From contig JAXHVH010000006.1 in assembly GCA_034189085.1 (NCBI GenBank), forward strand, positions 1-64,000: 64,000 nucleotides of DNA, read 5' to 3'. This DNA comes from M55B129 sp034189085 (lineage in GTDB: Bacteria > Bacillota > Dethiobacteria > DTU022). The notes below the pieces were generated by a model. The model was not told the origin of the DNA. It searched no databases and was given only the letters and a program-made list of their open reading frames with translations. The position numbers and the translations under genes are program-made. Every line of letters starts with the position of its first letter. Within the stretch, counting starts at the first letter, position 1. Positions 1 to 7,986 of this stretch are shown here, piece after piece.

Positions 1-63
1 GAAAGACTTAAGAAGGCCGGGTATTTTAATTTTCTCGAATACTATGAGTCTGTTCGTGTGTAA
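1..63 (+). CDS. C-terminal tail of a group II intron-encoded protein (partial)
   Basis: The first 20 codons are open from the window edge and end in TAA at 61-63. The peptide ends GYFNFLEYYESVRV, which resembles the C-terminal end of bacterial group II intron reverse transcriptases/maturases. The identification rests mainly on what follows: a domain V/VI structure begins ten bases after the stop codon, the normal position for an intron ORF encoded in domain IV. The reverse transcriptase and maturase domains lie outside the window, so activity cannot be judged. Confidence 0.65.
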   Translation, partial: ERLKKAGYFNFLEYYESVRV

Positions 64-147
64 ACATGGGAGGAGCCGTATACCGAACGGTACGTACGGT
101 TCTGGGGGAGGTCGGCTGACCCACTAAGGGTCAGCCTCCTACCCGAT
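64..147 (+). mobile_element. 3' end of a group II (probably IIC) intron, domains V and VI
   Basis: Positions 73-102 fold as domain V. GAGCCGTA (73-80) pairs with TACGGTTC (95-102), with a CG bulge at 93-94 and a short distal stem TACC/GGTA closed by GAAC. A 30-nt domain V is shorter than the usual 34 nt and suggests subclass IIC. Positions 103-147 form domain VI: a perfect inner stem GGCTGACCC/GGGTCAGCC, an outer stem, and an unpaired A at about 141. That A lies six or seven bases before a plausible 3' splice boundary at GAT (145-147). The 5' part of the intron is outside the window. The 3' exon is the short intergenic stretch before the 3' end of ilvC, which runs the other way. Confidence 0.8.
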
Positions 148-184
148 TCTGATCTTCAGAAAGCTGAGATTCCGGCCTTCGATA

Positions 185-1186
185 TTAATCTTCCGGCTGC
201 TTGATGTACTTCATCATTTTACGCAGCCTGCTTCCCACTTCCACCAGCTGGTGTTTTGCTTCTATCTTGCGAAGTGCCTGGAATCGGGGCTGGTTGGCCA
301 GGTTTTCAGATACCCATTCCAGGGCAAACTGGCCACTTTGAATTTCACCCAGTATTTTTTTAAGCTCATCGCGTACTGCCTCGTTGACTACCCTTGGTCC
401 CCTGGTCAGATCGCCGTATTCGGCGGTGTCACTTACTGAATAGCGCATTCTCTCCAGGCCGCCTTCGTAGATCAAGTCGACGATCAATTTAAGTTCATGC
501 AGGCATTCAAAATAAGCAATTTCCGGCTGATATCCTGCATCAACCAGAGTCTCAAAAGCAGCTTTGATCAGCGATGATACCCCGCCGCAGAGAATGACCT
601 GTTCCCCAAAGAGGTCGGTTTCCGTTTCTTCCTGCACCGTAGTTTCGATTACTCCAGCTCGGGTGGAGCCAATACCCCTGGCAAAGGCAAGGGCCAGCTC
701 TTTTGTTTTTCCGGTGAAGTCCTGATAAACGGCCAGTAGTGCCGGTACACCGGCGCCTTCCTTGTAGAGCCTGCGCAGCAGGTGCCCCGGACTTTTGGGT
801 GCGATCATAAATACATCAATATTTTCCGGGGGTACTACCTGGTTGTAAAGAAGATTGAAACCGTGGGCTACCCCCAGGGCTTTTCCTTCGGTGAGAAAGG
901 GCAGGACAGATTCTTTGTAGACGGCTGCCTGAACATTGTCGCCAATTAAAATCTGAATAACATCCGCTGCTTCAGATGCTTCACTGACGGTAGCAACCTC
1001 CAGTCCGTCTTCAATAACCCGGTTCCAGCTCTTGCTTTCCCTGTGCAGGCCGACAATCACGTCAAGGCCGCTGTCATGCAGGTTCTGGGCCTGAGAATGT
1101 CCCTGGCTGCCATAACCCAGCACGGCAATTTTCTTGTTTTGCAGGATGCTCAGGTCCGCATCCTGGTCATAGTACATTAATGCCAT
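185..1186 (-). CDS. ilvC: Ketol-acid reductoisomerase
   Basis: This 333-residue protein has the length of a class I ketol-acid reductoisomerase. It converts acetolactate or acetohydroxybutyrate to the dihydroxy acid in valine, leucine and isoleucine synthesis, using NAD(P)H and Mg2+. The N-terminal Rossmann motif GYGSQGHSQAQN is clear. The following loop (HRESKSW) carries Arg and Ser residues of the kind that usually bind the NADPH phosphate. The C-terminal knotted domain keeps the metal-binding acids in DLFGEQ and in YFECLHELK. The ATG at 1186 is preceded by GGGAGG at a spacing of nine. The gene stands alone on the minus strand, with no other ilv or leu gene in view, and a group II intron sits just past its 3' end. 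Confidence 0.95.
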   Translation of the reverse strand: MALMYYDQDADLSILQNKKIAVLGYGSQGHSQAQNLHDSGLDVIVGLHRESKSWNRVIEDGLEVATVSEASEAADVIQILIGDNVQAAVYKESVLPFLTEGKALGVAHGFNLLYNQVVPPENIDVFMIAPKSPGHLLRRLYKEGAGVPALLAVYQDFTGKTKELALAFARGIGSTRAGVIETTVQEETETDLFGEQVILCGGVSSLIKAAFETLVDAGYQPEIAYFECLHELKLIVDLIYEGGLERMRYSVSDTAEYGDLTRGPRVVNEAVRDELKKILGEIQSGQFALEWVSENLANQPRFQALRKIEAKHQLVEVGSRLRKMMKYIKQPED

Positions 1187-1647
1187 TAATTTTATCCTCC
1201 CTGCAGATATAATAACTAGATAACTTGGCTAAAGGTGATGAAAACTCCTGCCAATTCACGGATTTATTTCTGTCTAAAAACATTTTAGGCTTCCGGGCAG
1301 GTATTCGGTTAGTTTTGTCAAATAAAAAACATTATCATTGTATTGCCGATATGTTTGAATCCATAGCAGTAGCGGAAAAGCAGCATGAAAAACGATACCT
1401 TGTCCTTTTTGCCAGTATGGAGAAGGGGACAGTTTCCAAGGAAGAGAAAAAAGTTCGCTGGTTTTGACGGAGCTGCGGTTACGTTTACGAAAGAGAAGCA
1501 GTGCTGGAGTTTTCTCCCCCATGTGATCACCCTGAGGATGTTTTGAGGTGATCTGCGAAAAATGGTAGCAGCTATGGATCCGAAGTGCAGCACAAATAGG
1601 TTGTTTTACCTGGCAGGTATTAAAAAAAATTAGGGTGGGAGTTTTTT
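1187..1647. other. Intergenic region between divergent ilvC and the FAH-family gene
   Basis: No convincing gene is present. Short overlapping ORFs on both strands lack ribosome sites and recognisable motifs. The stretch must hold the ilvC promoter on the minus strand. An AT-rich TATTATAT lies about 20 bases upstream of the ilvC start, but I find no well-spaced -35 for it. No T-box signature (the AGGTGGTACCGCG element) is visible in front of ilvC. Confidence 0.5.
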
Positions 1648-2424
1648 GTGAAGCTGATTCGCTTCAAGGCTGAAAACAAAATTTGCAATGGACGGTTGGA
1701 AGGCGACACTGTTATCGAGCTTACTTCAGGTGAAGGGGAGGGGCTCTTTGCACTCAACCGGGAAACAGGCCGCCGCTTATCTCCTGAAAATGTTGAACTG
1801 CTTGCTCCCTGTGCTCCTTCAAAAGTTGTCTGCCTCGGCCTCAATTACCGTTCTCATGCTGAAGAAGTTAAACTGGAGCTGCCTCGCAAGCCAATGATCT
1901 TTCTCAAACCCTCTACGGCGGTTATTGGACCGGAAGAAGCAATTATCTATCCTCCCCAGAGCAGGCGCCTTGATTACGAAGCAGAGCTCGGGGTGGTTGT
2001 GGGCCGTAAAGCATACCACCTCAATCGCAGCGAAGCACTTGACTATGTGATTGGTTATACCTGTGCCAATGATGTTACCGCCCGTGACAAGCAGCCTGCC
2101 CGGGGGCAGTGGACCTACGCCAAGGGATTTGATACTTTTTGCCCGCTCGGTCCGGTTATCGAGACAGACATTGATAATCCGGAATTATTAAAGCTTCAGG
2201 GGTTGCTTAATGGCAGGGTTGTGCAGGATGTTTCAACTGCCGATCACATTTTTCCGGTCAGTGAGATCATAGAATTTATAACCGGTTGTATGACTCTACT
2301 GCCAGGTGATGTTATTTTGACCGGCACTCCGGCAGGTATTGGAGCAATGGAACCAGGTGACCGTTTTGAAGTGGTTATCGACCGGATTGGCAGGCTCGCC
2401 AATCCGGTAAAAAAATCAGGGTGA
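1648..2424 (+). CDS. Fumarylacetoacetate hydrolase (FAH) family protein
   Basis: The 258-residue protein belongs to the FAH superfamily, whose members cleave or decarboxylate beta-dicarbonyl acids (acylpyruvases, oxaloacetate decarboxylases, hydroxyhepta-dienedioate isomerases). Family motifs are present in order: CLGLNYRSHAEE near residue 60, the metal-binding acidic strand DYEAELGVVVG, GYTCANDVTARDKQ, and a C-terminal ILTGTPAGIGAMEPGD. It starts at GTG 1648 after GGGTGGGAG. The substrate cannot be deduced from sequence. The neighbours (ilvC, holA) give no pathway clue, and oxaloacetate tautomerase/decarboxylase or acylpyruvase are the likeliest roles. Confidence 0.85.
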   Translation: MKLIRFKAENKICNGRLEGDTVIELTSGEGEGLFALNRETGRRLSPENVELLAPCAPSKVVCLGLNYRSHAEEVKLELPRKPMIFLKPSTAVIGPEEAIIYPPQSRRLDYEAELGVVVGRKAYHLNRSEALDYVIGYTCANDVTARDKQPARGQWTYAKGFDTFCPLGPVIETDIDNPELLKLQGLLNGRVVQDVSTADHIFPVSEIIEFITGCMTLLPGDVILTGTPAGIGAMEPGDRFEVVIDRIGRLANPVKKSG

Positions 2425-2453
2425 TCTTTTTGCCTTGTTAATCAAAATTAAGG

Positions 2454-2482
2454 TTGTCATCAGGTCGTGGATGGTATATAAT
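2454..2482 (+). promoter_or_regulatory. Sigma-A promoter upstream of the riboswitch and holA
   Basis: A -35 TTGTCA (2454-2459) and a perfect -10 TATAAT (2477-2482) are separated by 17 bases. Transcription would start near 2489, exactly at the 5' edge of the structured RNA. Confidence 0.8.
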
Positions 2483-2488
2483 TTTCTC

Positions 2489-2583
2489 AGGTATCTGGAC
2501 CGCAGTATGCATGTCTGCCGTTGAGCAGGGATGCAAAGCCTATGGCTCACGCCCTGGAAGGTCGTAGGGGCTGCCGGTCAGGA
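2489..2583 (+). ncRNA. Probable c-di-GMP-I (GEMM) riboswitch aptamer
   Basis: GGGATGCAAAGCC (2528-2540) matches the most conserved core of GEMM aptamers, GGGACGCAAAGCC, at 12 of 13 positions. It is preceded by a short hairpin CTG-CCGTTGAG-CAG in the place of the GNRA-capped P1b stem. The 3' arm GGCTGCCGGTCAGGAA resembles the GGCTGCCAGTTACCGAA seen in clostridial examples. The 5' and 3' ends of the unit (TATCTGGACCGCAG and CTGCCGGTCAGGAATA) pair as a closing stem. Deviations: the usual GCAAAC of the 5' arm reads GCATGT, and the apical loop is not a GNRA tetraloop. An intrinsic terminator follows at 2612-2640, so the likely mechanism is transcriptional control of holA. A stand-alone small RNA is the alternative. 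Confidence 0.62.
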
Positions 2584-2611
2584 ATATAGTTTATAAATTT
2601 TTCTCCCTGAT

Positions 2612-2640
2612 GAGGCAGCGTAGCCGCTGTCTCTTTTTTT
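2612..2640 (+). terminator. Intrinsic terminator, expression platform of the leader RNA
   Basis: GAGGCAGCG (2612-2620) and CGCTGTCTC (2625-2633) form a nine-pair stem with one G-U pair and loop TAGC. It is followed by seven T residues (2634-2640). It lies 84 bases before the holA start and overlaps an in-frame upstream extension of holA, which argues against a longer holA. Confidence 0.85.
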
Positions 2641-2723
2641 ACTTTCCGGCCTTACATACTTATTCTGTTTTTATAACAGCAGCCGGATCAGTTTGGCAAG
2701 GAGAAAGGGAGCAATTATTAAAA

Positions 2724-3824
2724 ATGTTTACCTATCGTGACATTACTGCAAAAATCGACAAGAAATATTTTTTCCCGGTTTACCTGCTCTACGGTGAAGA
2801 AAGGTACATCATTGAAGAGCTGACTGACAGGCTGGCGGATGCTTTCCTGGGCTCGGGAGAGAAATATGGCCGAGAAAAGATCAGCGGTGAAAATAGTGAC
2901 CTCGAGGAAGCAGTAGAAGGGCTATTCTGCGGAGGCCTTTTTTCTGAGAAAAAAATGCTGATAATTGAAGATCCTCCTTATATAATACCACCGGCGAGAG
3001 GCGACAATTCCAAAAAGGTGAATCCCCCGGCAGATAGAGAAGAAAAAGATCACCGGGTCAAAGCGCTGATGGGATTCATGGAAAATGAGCAGGCTGGGAA
3101 ACCTTCAAACATTATAATTTTCACAGCAGCCGGGGTGGATCGACGAAGGCGTTTGTATAAACTCATTGATCAAAAAGGAGCCGTTATTGAATGCAAGCCT
3201 TTGAAAGGTGATGCACTGGCTGAATGGATCTGCCGACGGGCAGAACACCTGGGGAAAAGAATTGAGCGGGCAGCAGTGGAAAAATTGCTCAATGCCGGTA
3301 ACCACAGCCTCCATTTTTTGGCCGGCGAAATGGGAAAATACTGCACCTACCTGTCGGATGAAGAAAAGATTATAACGGCTGAAACAGTGGAAACACTTTT
3401 TACAGGTGACATTCAGGGAGATGTTTTTAAGCTGGCTGATGCCCTTACAGAGGGCGATCCGGATGCCGCTCGTTCAATCCTTGCCCTTCTCCTGCGCCGA
3501 AGGGAAAAACCGCTCCTTTTGTTTTTCATGCTGGTTCGCCATTACCGTCTTTTACTGCATGCGCACAGCTTGCTTGAAGAAGGAATGCCGGCTGCGGAGT
3601 TCTCCTCGGCACTGGGCGTCCATCCCTATGCTGCCCGTAAATTTTTACGGCAGGCAGGTAGCTGCAAGAGACATGTAATCGAGGACATTCTGGTTTTGCT
3701 CCAGGGAATTGATCTCAAGATAAAGACCGGCAGGATTGACCCGGAACAGGCTCTTATCCTGACCCTGGAGAAGATCAATCACCTTCAGAATAAAGCGGAT
3801 TCGATTTGCAGTGGATCGAAATAA
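2724..3824 (+). CDS. holA: DNA polymerase III delta subunit
   Basis: The 366-residue protein is the clamp-loader delta subunit, which opens the beta clamp for loading at primed sites. The N-terminal signature PVYLLYGEERYIIEEL is typical of the family. The C-terminal collar helices follow, including the LLLRRREKPLLLFFMLVRHYRLLL segment. I chose the ATG at 2724 (MFTYRDITAK) because it follows an AAGGAG-like site and removes 38 upstream residues that would be translated across the terminator hairpin. In many Bacillota holA sits between comEC and rpsT. Here rpsT is next (opposite strand) but no comEC is present upstream. Confidence 0.9.
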   Translation: MFTYRDITAKIDKKYFFPVYLLYGEERYIIEELTDRLADAFLGSGEKYGREKISGENSDLEEAVEGLFCGGLFSEKKMLIIEDPPYIIPPARGDNSKKVNPPADREEKDHRVKALMGFMENEQAGKPSNIIIFTAAGVDRRRRLYKLIDQKGAVIECKPLKGDALAEWICRRAEHLGKRIERAAVEKLLNAGNHSLHFLAGEMGKYCTYLSDEEKIITAETVETLFTGDIQGDVFKLADALTEGDPDAARSILALLLRRREKPLLLFFMLVRHYRLLLHAHSLLEEGMPAAEFSSALGVHPYAARKFLRQAGSCKRHVIEDILVLLQGIDLKIKTGRIDPEQALILTLEKINHLQNKADSICSGSK

Positions 3825-4091
3825 TCCTGAGAGGGTTGATCCACATCAAACAAAGTTTAAATTGAGTGTAAAAAGCTGCTCAATTATGTTTGTAAACAGA
3901 TGAGTTTATCTTTTATTGACCGTGATGAGTACCTCGAGTATAAAGAAGTGGGCAGGCACAGTGAGAGGGGTCCTCTGTCGCCGGGCAGGGAATCGACTGC
4001 CGGTGGAGACACTCTTGAACAATAATATCCCCTGCTGGAAAAATGGTTACCATGTTCAACCGGATCTGAAACATGGCCAGTATAAAGAAAA
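3825..4091. other. Gene-free region between holA and rpsT
   Basis: No ORF here has a credible start or domain. The plus strand can form a moderately strong hairpin (CCGGGCAG with CTGCCGG, about 3976-4002) inside a G/C-rich segment, but it has no T tract and matches no RNA family that I recognise. Confidence 0.4.
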
Positions 4092-4135
4092 ACCGATCCT
4101 CCGCTCCTTTCAGCGAGGCGGTGGCCGGTTTTGTT
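4092..4135. terminator. Probable bidirectional terminator between convergent holA and rpsT
   Basis: An imperfect inverted repeat (CCGATCCTCCGC at 4093-4104, GCGGTGGCCGG at 4118-4128) is flanked by a T run on the plus strand (TTTTGTTCTT) and by an A run on the left that reads TTTTTCTTT on the minus strand. It could therefore stop transcripts from both sides. Confidence 0.6.
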
Positions 4136-4205
4136 CTTATCCGTGCTTTATCAGCAGAGTAATGCACAGTTTTTATATTGCTGCTAGATAATACTTTAGC
4201 AATTT

Positions 4206-4475
4206 CTAAACAGCGGTTTTGTTGTTGAAAAGGCGGTTGAGGCGCGATTTTTTCCGGGCGGCATTATTTTTATGAATGACACCTTTGGCCGCTGCTTTGT
4301 CGATACGGATTACAGCCGAATAAAGCCTGGTCCGGGCCTCTTCCATATCTTCGCCCTGCAACGATTTCTCAAAATGGCGAATGGCAGTTTTAACCATACT
4401 TTTAACCCGCTGATTCCTTAGTTCGCGTTTATTATTTTGCCGCACCCGTTTGGCGGCCGATCTAATATTTGGCAA
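4206..4475 (-). CDS. rpsT: 30S ribosomal protein S20
   Basis: The 89-residue basic protein binds 16S rRNA early in 30S assembly. The start is taken as TTG at 4475. It gives the family N-terminus MPNIRSAAKRVRQ and sits eight bases after AAGGAGG. The nearby in-frame ATG at 4481 would be only two bases from the same ribosome site. The TTG start matters because in E. coli S20 uses a UUG start for translational autoregulation. Conserved features are the alternating basic helices and the C-terminal AAAKGVIHKNNAARKKSRLNR. The holA-rpsT neighbourhood is conserved in Bacillota, though here the two genes converge. Confidence 0.95.
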   Translation of the reverse strand: MPNIRSAAKRVRQNNKRELRNQRVKSMVKTAIRHFEKSLQGEDMEEARTRLYSAVIRIDKAAAKGVIHKNNAARKKSRLNRLFNNKTAV

Positions 4476-4544
4476 TTTCATAACCTCCTTCCTTACCATT
4501 CCGTTAAAACATTAAAATATTATCATCAGTGCCGACAAAAAGCA

Positions 4545-4701
4545 AGTCTTTATTTATTTCTTGTGGTCGGCCTATGATATTGTCACCCTGTAAGCGGTCT
4601 GAGATAATGTCACCATTATGGGAGGAGACATTTTCTCAGTCCATATTAAGCACTTTTAGGGTGACATTTTCACTGGCTGTTGACAGTCTTTATTTATTTC
4701 T
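4545..4701. repeat. Small element bounded by 17-bp direct repeats, with internal inverted repeats
   Basis: The 17-mer AGTCTTTATTTATTTCT occurs at 4545-4561 and again at 4685-4701. Between them are inverted copies of TGTCACCCT (about 4581-4589) and AGGGTGACA (about 4658-4666), plus further GTCACC- and GGAGACATTTT-like half repeats. This looks like the fused ends of an insertion sequence, or a MITE-like element, left after loss of the transposase. No coding sequence remains. The following stretch, 4702-4993, shows no gene. Confidence 0.5.
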
Positions 4702-4993
4702 GACAGGACTTTATCCTCTATCAAACGAACTAAATCCATGAGAAATCTCTATTTCCTTATATGGGAGCTCTGTTCTTGGTGAACATGAGGTTCCTCTTTC
4801 TTTACTTTTATTCCCTTTCCCTGCTATTCCCTACAATAACTTTACACTGTGCTGCTTCTAATATTTAAGAAATTTATATCTCCCGGACAGCGAGACAGGC
4901 AACATTTACATTTAAAGAAGGAGTAAAAAGGCTTTTTATCGAAACAAACATAAGCTGATTGCAGATTTTTACTGCCGAAGGGAGCCCCCGGAA

Positions 4994-6586
4994 ATGAAAA
5001 TTGTTAGTGCTGCGGCGATGAGAGAAGCTGACCGGTTGACGATGGAAAAATACGGTATGCCGGGCGCAGTTTTGATGGAAAAAGCTGGTGAAAGAGCGGC
5101 CGGCTTTATTTTAAACCGGCGGCCTCCGGTAAAGAGGGTTGTCGTTGTAGCCGGGCCGGGCAACAATGGCGGTGATGGGCTGGTAATTGCCCGACTGCTT
5201 GAAAAAGCTGGTGTAGTTGTAACTCTTTGGAGCACGGTCCAGGCTGGCAATTACAGGGGCGATGCAAAAATAAATGAAAACTATCTTTTGAAATTACCTT
5301 TTCCCGTGGAGAGGTTTGACGATAAAAGAAAATTGGATAATTTTAGGGAAAGCCTGAGCAGGGCGGACTTGGTAGTTGATGCTCTCCTGGGTATTGGTAC
5401 CGACCGCGAAATATCGGGCATGCTCGCTGAGATAATCAACGCCGTTAACGGTTGTGGCAAACCGGTTCTTTCTGTCGATATCCCCTCGGGGGTGCATGCC
5501 GACAGCGGGGCGGTAATGGGCTGTGCCGTGAAAGCTCGGTGGACGATAACCTGTGCCTGCCCCAAGTTAGGACTCTTTTTCCCCCCGGGCTGTAATCAGG
5601 CCGGGCAGATTTTCGTTGGGGAGATCGGGGTGCCGGAAAATCTAATTGATGATCAGCCTGTGGAGCTGAATACGGTTTCCCGCGTGCGTCTTGCTCTTCC
5701 CGAACGCTCTTTTGACTCCCATAAAGGATCGATGGGCAAGGCAGTTATTGTAGCCGGCTCGCCGGGCATGACCGGTGCAGCGATTCTGGCTGCCGAGGCG
5801 GCCCAGAGAAGTGGGGCTGGCCTGGTTTACCTGGCTGCTCCGGCAAGTGTATGCCCGGTTCTTGAAGCAAAAACTCTGGAAGTGATTATCATAGCCTTAC
5901 CGGAAAAAGAACCCGGCATTATTGATCCCTCTGCGGCGGATCTTATTGTCGAGCGAACCAGGGGATGTGACGCCCTGGCGGTTGGCCCCGGACTCGATCC
6001 GGGTGAAAATACTACTGAACTGCTTGACAAATTAATTCAGCTCAGCCCTGTGCCCATAGTTATTGACGCAGGAGGATTGAAAGCTTTGGCCAGCCAAATC
6101 AATATGCTGCGCTCAGCAAAATATACGCCTGTTGTCACACCCCATCCAGGAGAAATGGGCGCCTTGATTGGCAAGGCTGCCGGGGATGTGCAGAACAGCC
6201 GCCTGGCTACGGCAGGAGAACATGCTGTGCTCTGGAACTGTATTGTTCTCCTGAAAGGAGCAAACAGCATTATTGCTTTACCGGACGGCCGGGCCTTTAT
6301 TAATCCCACAGGCGGGCCTTCACTGTCTACTGCCGGATCCGGTGATCTTTTGACCGGGACAGTCGTGTCGATGCTGGCTCAGGGATTGAGTCCGGAAAAT
6401 GCTGCAGGAAGTGCTGCTTTCATCCACGGATTGGCCGGAGATCTTCTTCCGCCGGGGCGCGGGTACATGGCCCGTGATATTTTAGACCGTTATAAAGAAA
6501 CCTTTTGTCGTCTTGAATGTGCTTCACACAGGGTACCTGAAAATCCTTTCCTGACAGCAATCAGGCCTTTGTCCGAAGAAGAATGA
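4994..6586 (+). CDS. nnr: Bifunctional NAD(P)H-hydrate epimerase / ADP-dependent NAD(P)H-hydrate dehydratase
   Basis: This 530-residue fusion repairs hydrated NAD(P)H. The N-terminal YjeF_N domain (about 1-215) epimerises the hydrate and carries GPGNNGGDGLVIARLL, DALLGIGTDREISG and SVDIPSGVHADSG. The C-terminal ribokinase-like domain (about 225-510) is the ADP-dependent dehydratase, with AVGPGLD, VIDAGGL, TPHPGEMG and the nucleotide-binding end GSGDLLTGTV. Length and domain order match bacterial Nnr. The ATG at 4994 follows GAAGGGAG. It is the first gene of a run in one direction that continues with an acyl-CoA dehydrogenase, hom and alr. The commonly adjacent acpS is not present. Confidence 0.93.
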   Translation: MKIVSAAAMREADRLTMEKYGMPGAVLMEKAGERAAGFILNRRPPVKRVVVVAGPGNNGGDGLVIARLLEKAGVVVTLWSTVQAGNYRGDAKINENYLLKLPFPVERFDDKRKLDNFRESLSRADLVVDALLGIGTDREISGMLAEIINAVNGCGKPVLSVDIPSGVHADSGAVMGCAVKARWTITCACPKLGLFFPPGCNQAGQIFVGEIGVPENLIDDQPVELNTVSRVRLALPERSFDSHKGSMGKAVIVAGSPGMTGAAILAAEAAQRSGAGLVYLAAPASVCPVLEAKTLEVIIIALPEKEPGIIDPSAADLIVERTRGCDALAVGPGLDPGENTTELLDKLIQLSPVPIVIDAGGLKALASQINMLRSAKYTPVVTPHPGEMGALIGKAAGDVQNSRLATAGEHAVLWNCIVLLKGANSIIALPDGRAFINPTGGPSLSTAGSGDLLTGTVVSMLAQGLSPENAAGSAAFIHGLAGDLLPPGRGYMARDILDRYKETFCRLECASHRVPENPFLTAIRPLSEEE

Positions 6587-6672
6587 GATTGGAAAAGGGC
6601 CCGTAGATGCTAATGGCATGCCGGAAAAGAGCATGCATTTCAGTAAGAGAGTGACATGAGGAGGGATCTGTA

Positions 6673-7911
6673 ATGCTTGACTGCCTGATATCTATCGGCG
6701 AAAAGGAACTGCGTGATGAGGCCAGGGCTTTTGTCAGGGAAGATGTGGACAGGCAGCTGCTGCAGGACATGGATGCTGATAAAATCCGTTACCCGCGTGA
6801 ATTCCTTGAGAAGGCTGCAGCCAGAAACCTGCTGGGCCTTCGTTTCCCTGTAGAATACGGTGGTCGCGGTATGCCCTGGACTTCTGAAATAGTAGCCCTT
6901 GAAGAAATTGGTATTCTGGGTACTGCCCTGGGTTGTCTCTATTCCCTGGTAAGCATCGTCGGGGAAGCTATTAACTGTTTTGGGTCTGAAAAATTGAAGA
7001 CCAAATATCTCCGCCCGACCATTGAAGGGCGTCTGACAGCGGCGGAAGCGTTAACTGAACCGCGTGGCGGCTCGGATTTTTTTGGGGCTGCCTGCACGGC
7101 GGTGAAGGATGGAGATCATTATATCCTCAATGGCCAGAAAAGATTTGTGGTCGGTGCGGAGGGGGCCGATTATTTCATGGTTTATGCCCGGACCGATCCC
7201 GAAGGTCCTCCTCACCAGTCGATCAGTGCATTCCTGGTTGATCGCGGCCCGGGAGTGAAGGTGGAATACCTTTACGACCTTATGGGCACGAGAGGTGGCG
7301 GAACAGGCAGGCTGGTTTTTAATGATGTGGTTGTGCCTGCGGAAAATCTGCTGGGAGAGGAAAACGGCGGGGGGAAAATATTTTACCGGATGATGATTCC
7401 AGAAAGGATGACCAGTGCCGGCGGAGCGCTGGGGATGAGCCGGGCAGTGCTCGAGATTGCGGCCCGCTACAGCAAGCACCGCCAAGCATTTGGGACCGCC
7501 ATAAAAAATTTTCAGGCTGTCAGTTTTAAAATTGCCGACAGCATTACGCTGCTTGATACAGCCAGGGCTATTGTTTACCTGGCGGCCCGTTCAGTGGACG
7601 GGGGCGATCCTGCCGGCCGATCACGGCGCCTTGTTTCTGAAGCAAAAAAGGTTTCTACCGAAAATGCCTGGAAGGTGGTTAACAACGCCATGCAGGTGCT
7701 TGGTGGAATTGGTTATACCAGTGTCTATCCCATCGAAAAGATGCTTCGGGATGTGCGGCTAATAATGATCTGGACCGGGACCAATGAGATTATGGATTTG
7801 ATTGTCCAGCACGAATATTACAAAGAACTGGCTGAAGAAAACCACAATAAACGTGATATAGAGATGGATGCCCCTGCGGCGGATATGGTTGACGAAAAAA
7901 TATATGAATAG
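6673..7911 (+). CDS. Acyl-CoA dehydrogenase family protein
   Basis: This 412-residue FAD enzyme would oxidise an acyl-CoA to the 2-enoyl-CoA and pass electrons to an electron-transferring flavoprotein. FAD/substrate motifs are AEALTEPRGGSDFFGA (124-139), GTRGGGTGRLVFNDV (205-219) and the C-terminal QVLGGIGYTSVYPIEKMLRD. The catalytic base is unusual: the YEGT position used by short/medium-chain enzymes reads WTGT (Thr368), while a Glu sits at position 244 (PER). That second site is the one used by isovaleryl- and long-chain-type enzymes. The start follows GAGGAGGG at seven bases. The window also encodes EtfBA at 26-28 kb, a possible acceptor. The substrate is not resolved. Confidence 0.9.
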   Translation: MLDCLISIGEKELRDEARAFVREDVDRQLLQDMDADKIRYPREFLEKAAARNLLGLRFPVEYGGRGMPWTSEIVALEEIGILGTALGCLYSLVSIVGEAINCFGSEKLKTKYLRPTIEGRLTAAEALTEPRGGSDFFGAACTAVKDGDHYILNGQKRFVVGAEGADYFMVYARTDPEGPPHQSISAFLVDRGPGVKVEYLYDLMGTRGGGTGRLVFNDVVVPAENLLGEENGGGKIFYRMMIPERMTSAGGALGMSRAVLEIAARYSKHRQAFGTAIKNFQAVSFKIADSITLLDTARAIVYLAARSVDGGDPAGRSRRLVSEAKKVSTENAWKVVNNAMQVLGGIGYTSVYPIEKMLRDVRLIMIWTGTNEIMDLIVQHEYYKELAEENHNKRDIEMDAPAADMVDEKIYE

Positions 7912-7986
7912 CGAAACCGGGCGGCCGAAAATTTGGTGAATATTACTGCTGCCTGGATCTGGAATAGGGGAGGAAAGAACCGAACA

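Noticed and set aside
1225..1522. Overlapping 80-90 codon ORFs on both strands between ilvC and the FAH gene
   Set aside because: No ribosome site or domain, and they overlap one another.
2489..2640. 6S RNA or SRP RNA
   Set aside because: Too short for 6S, no large central bubble, and no SRP GGAA/GGAG core; the GEMM core fits better.
4529..4741. 70-codon ORF across the repeat element
   Set aside because: It spans both copies of the direct repeat and has no coding features.
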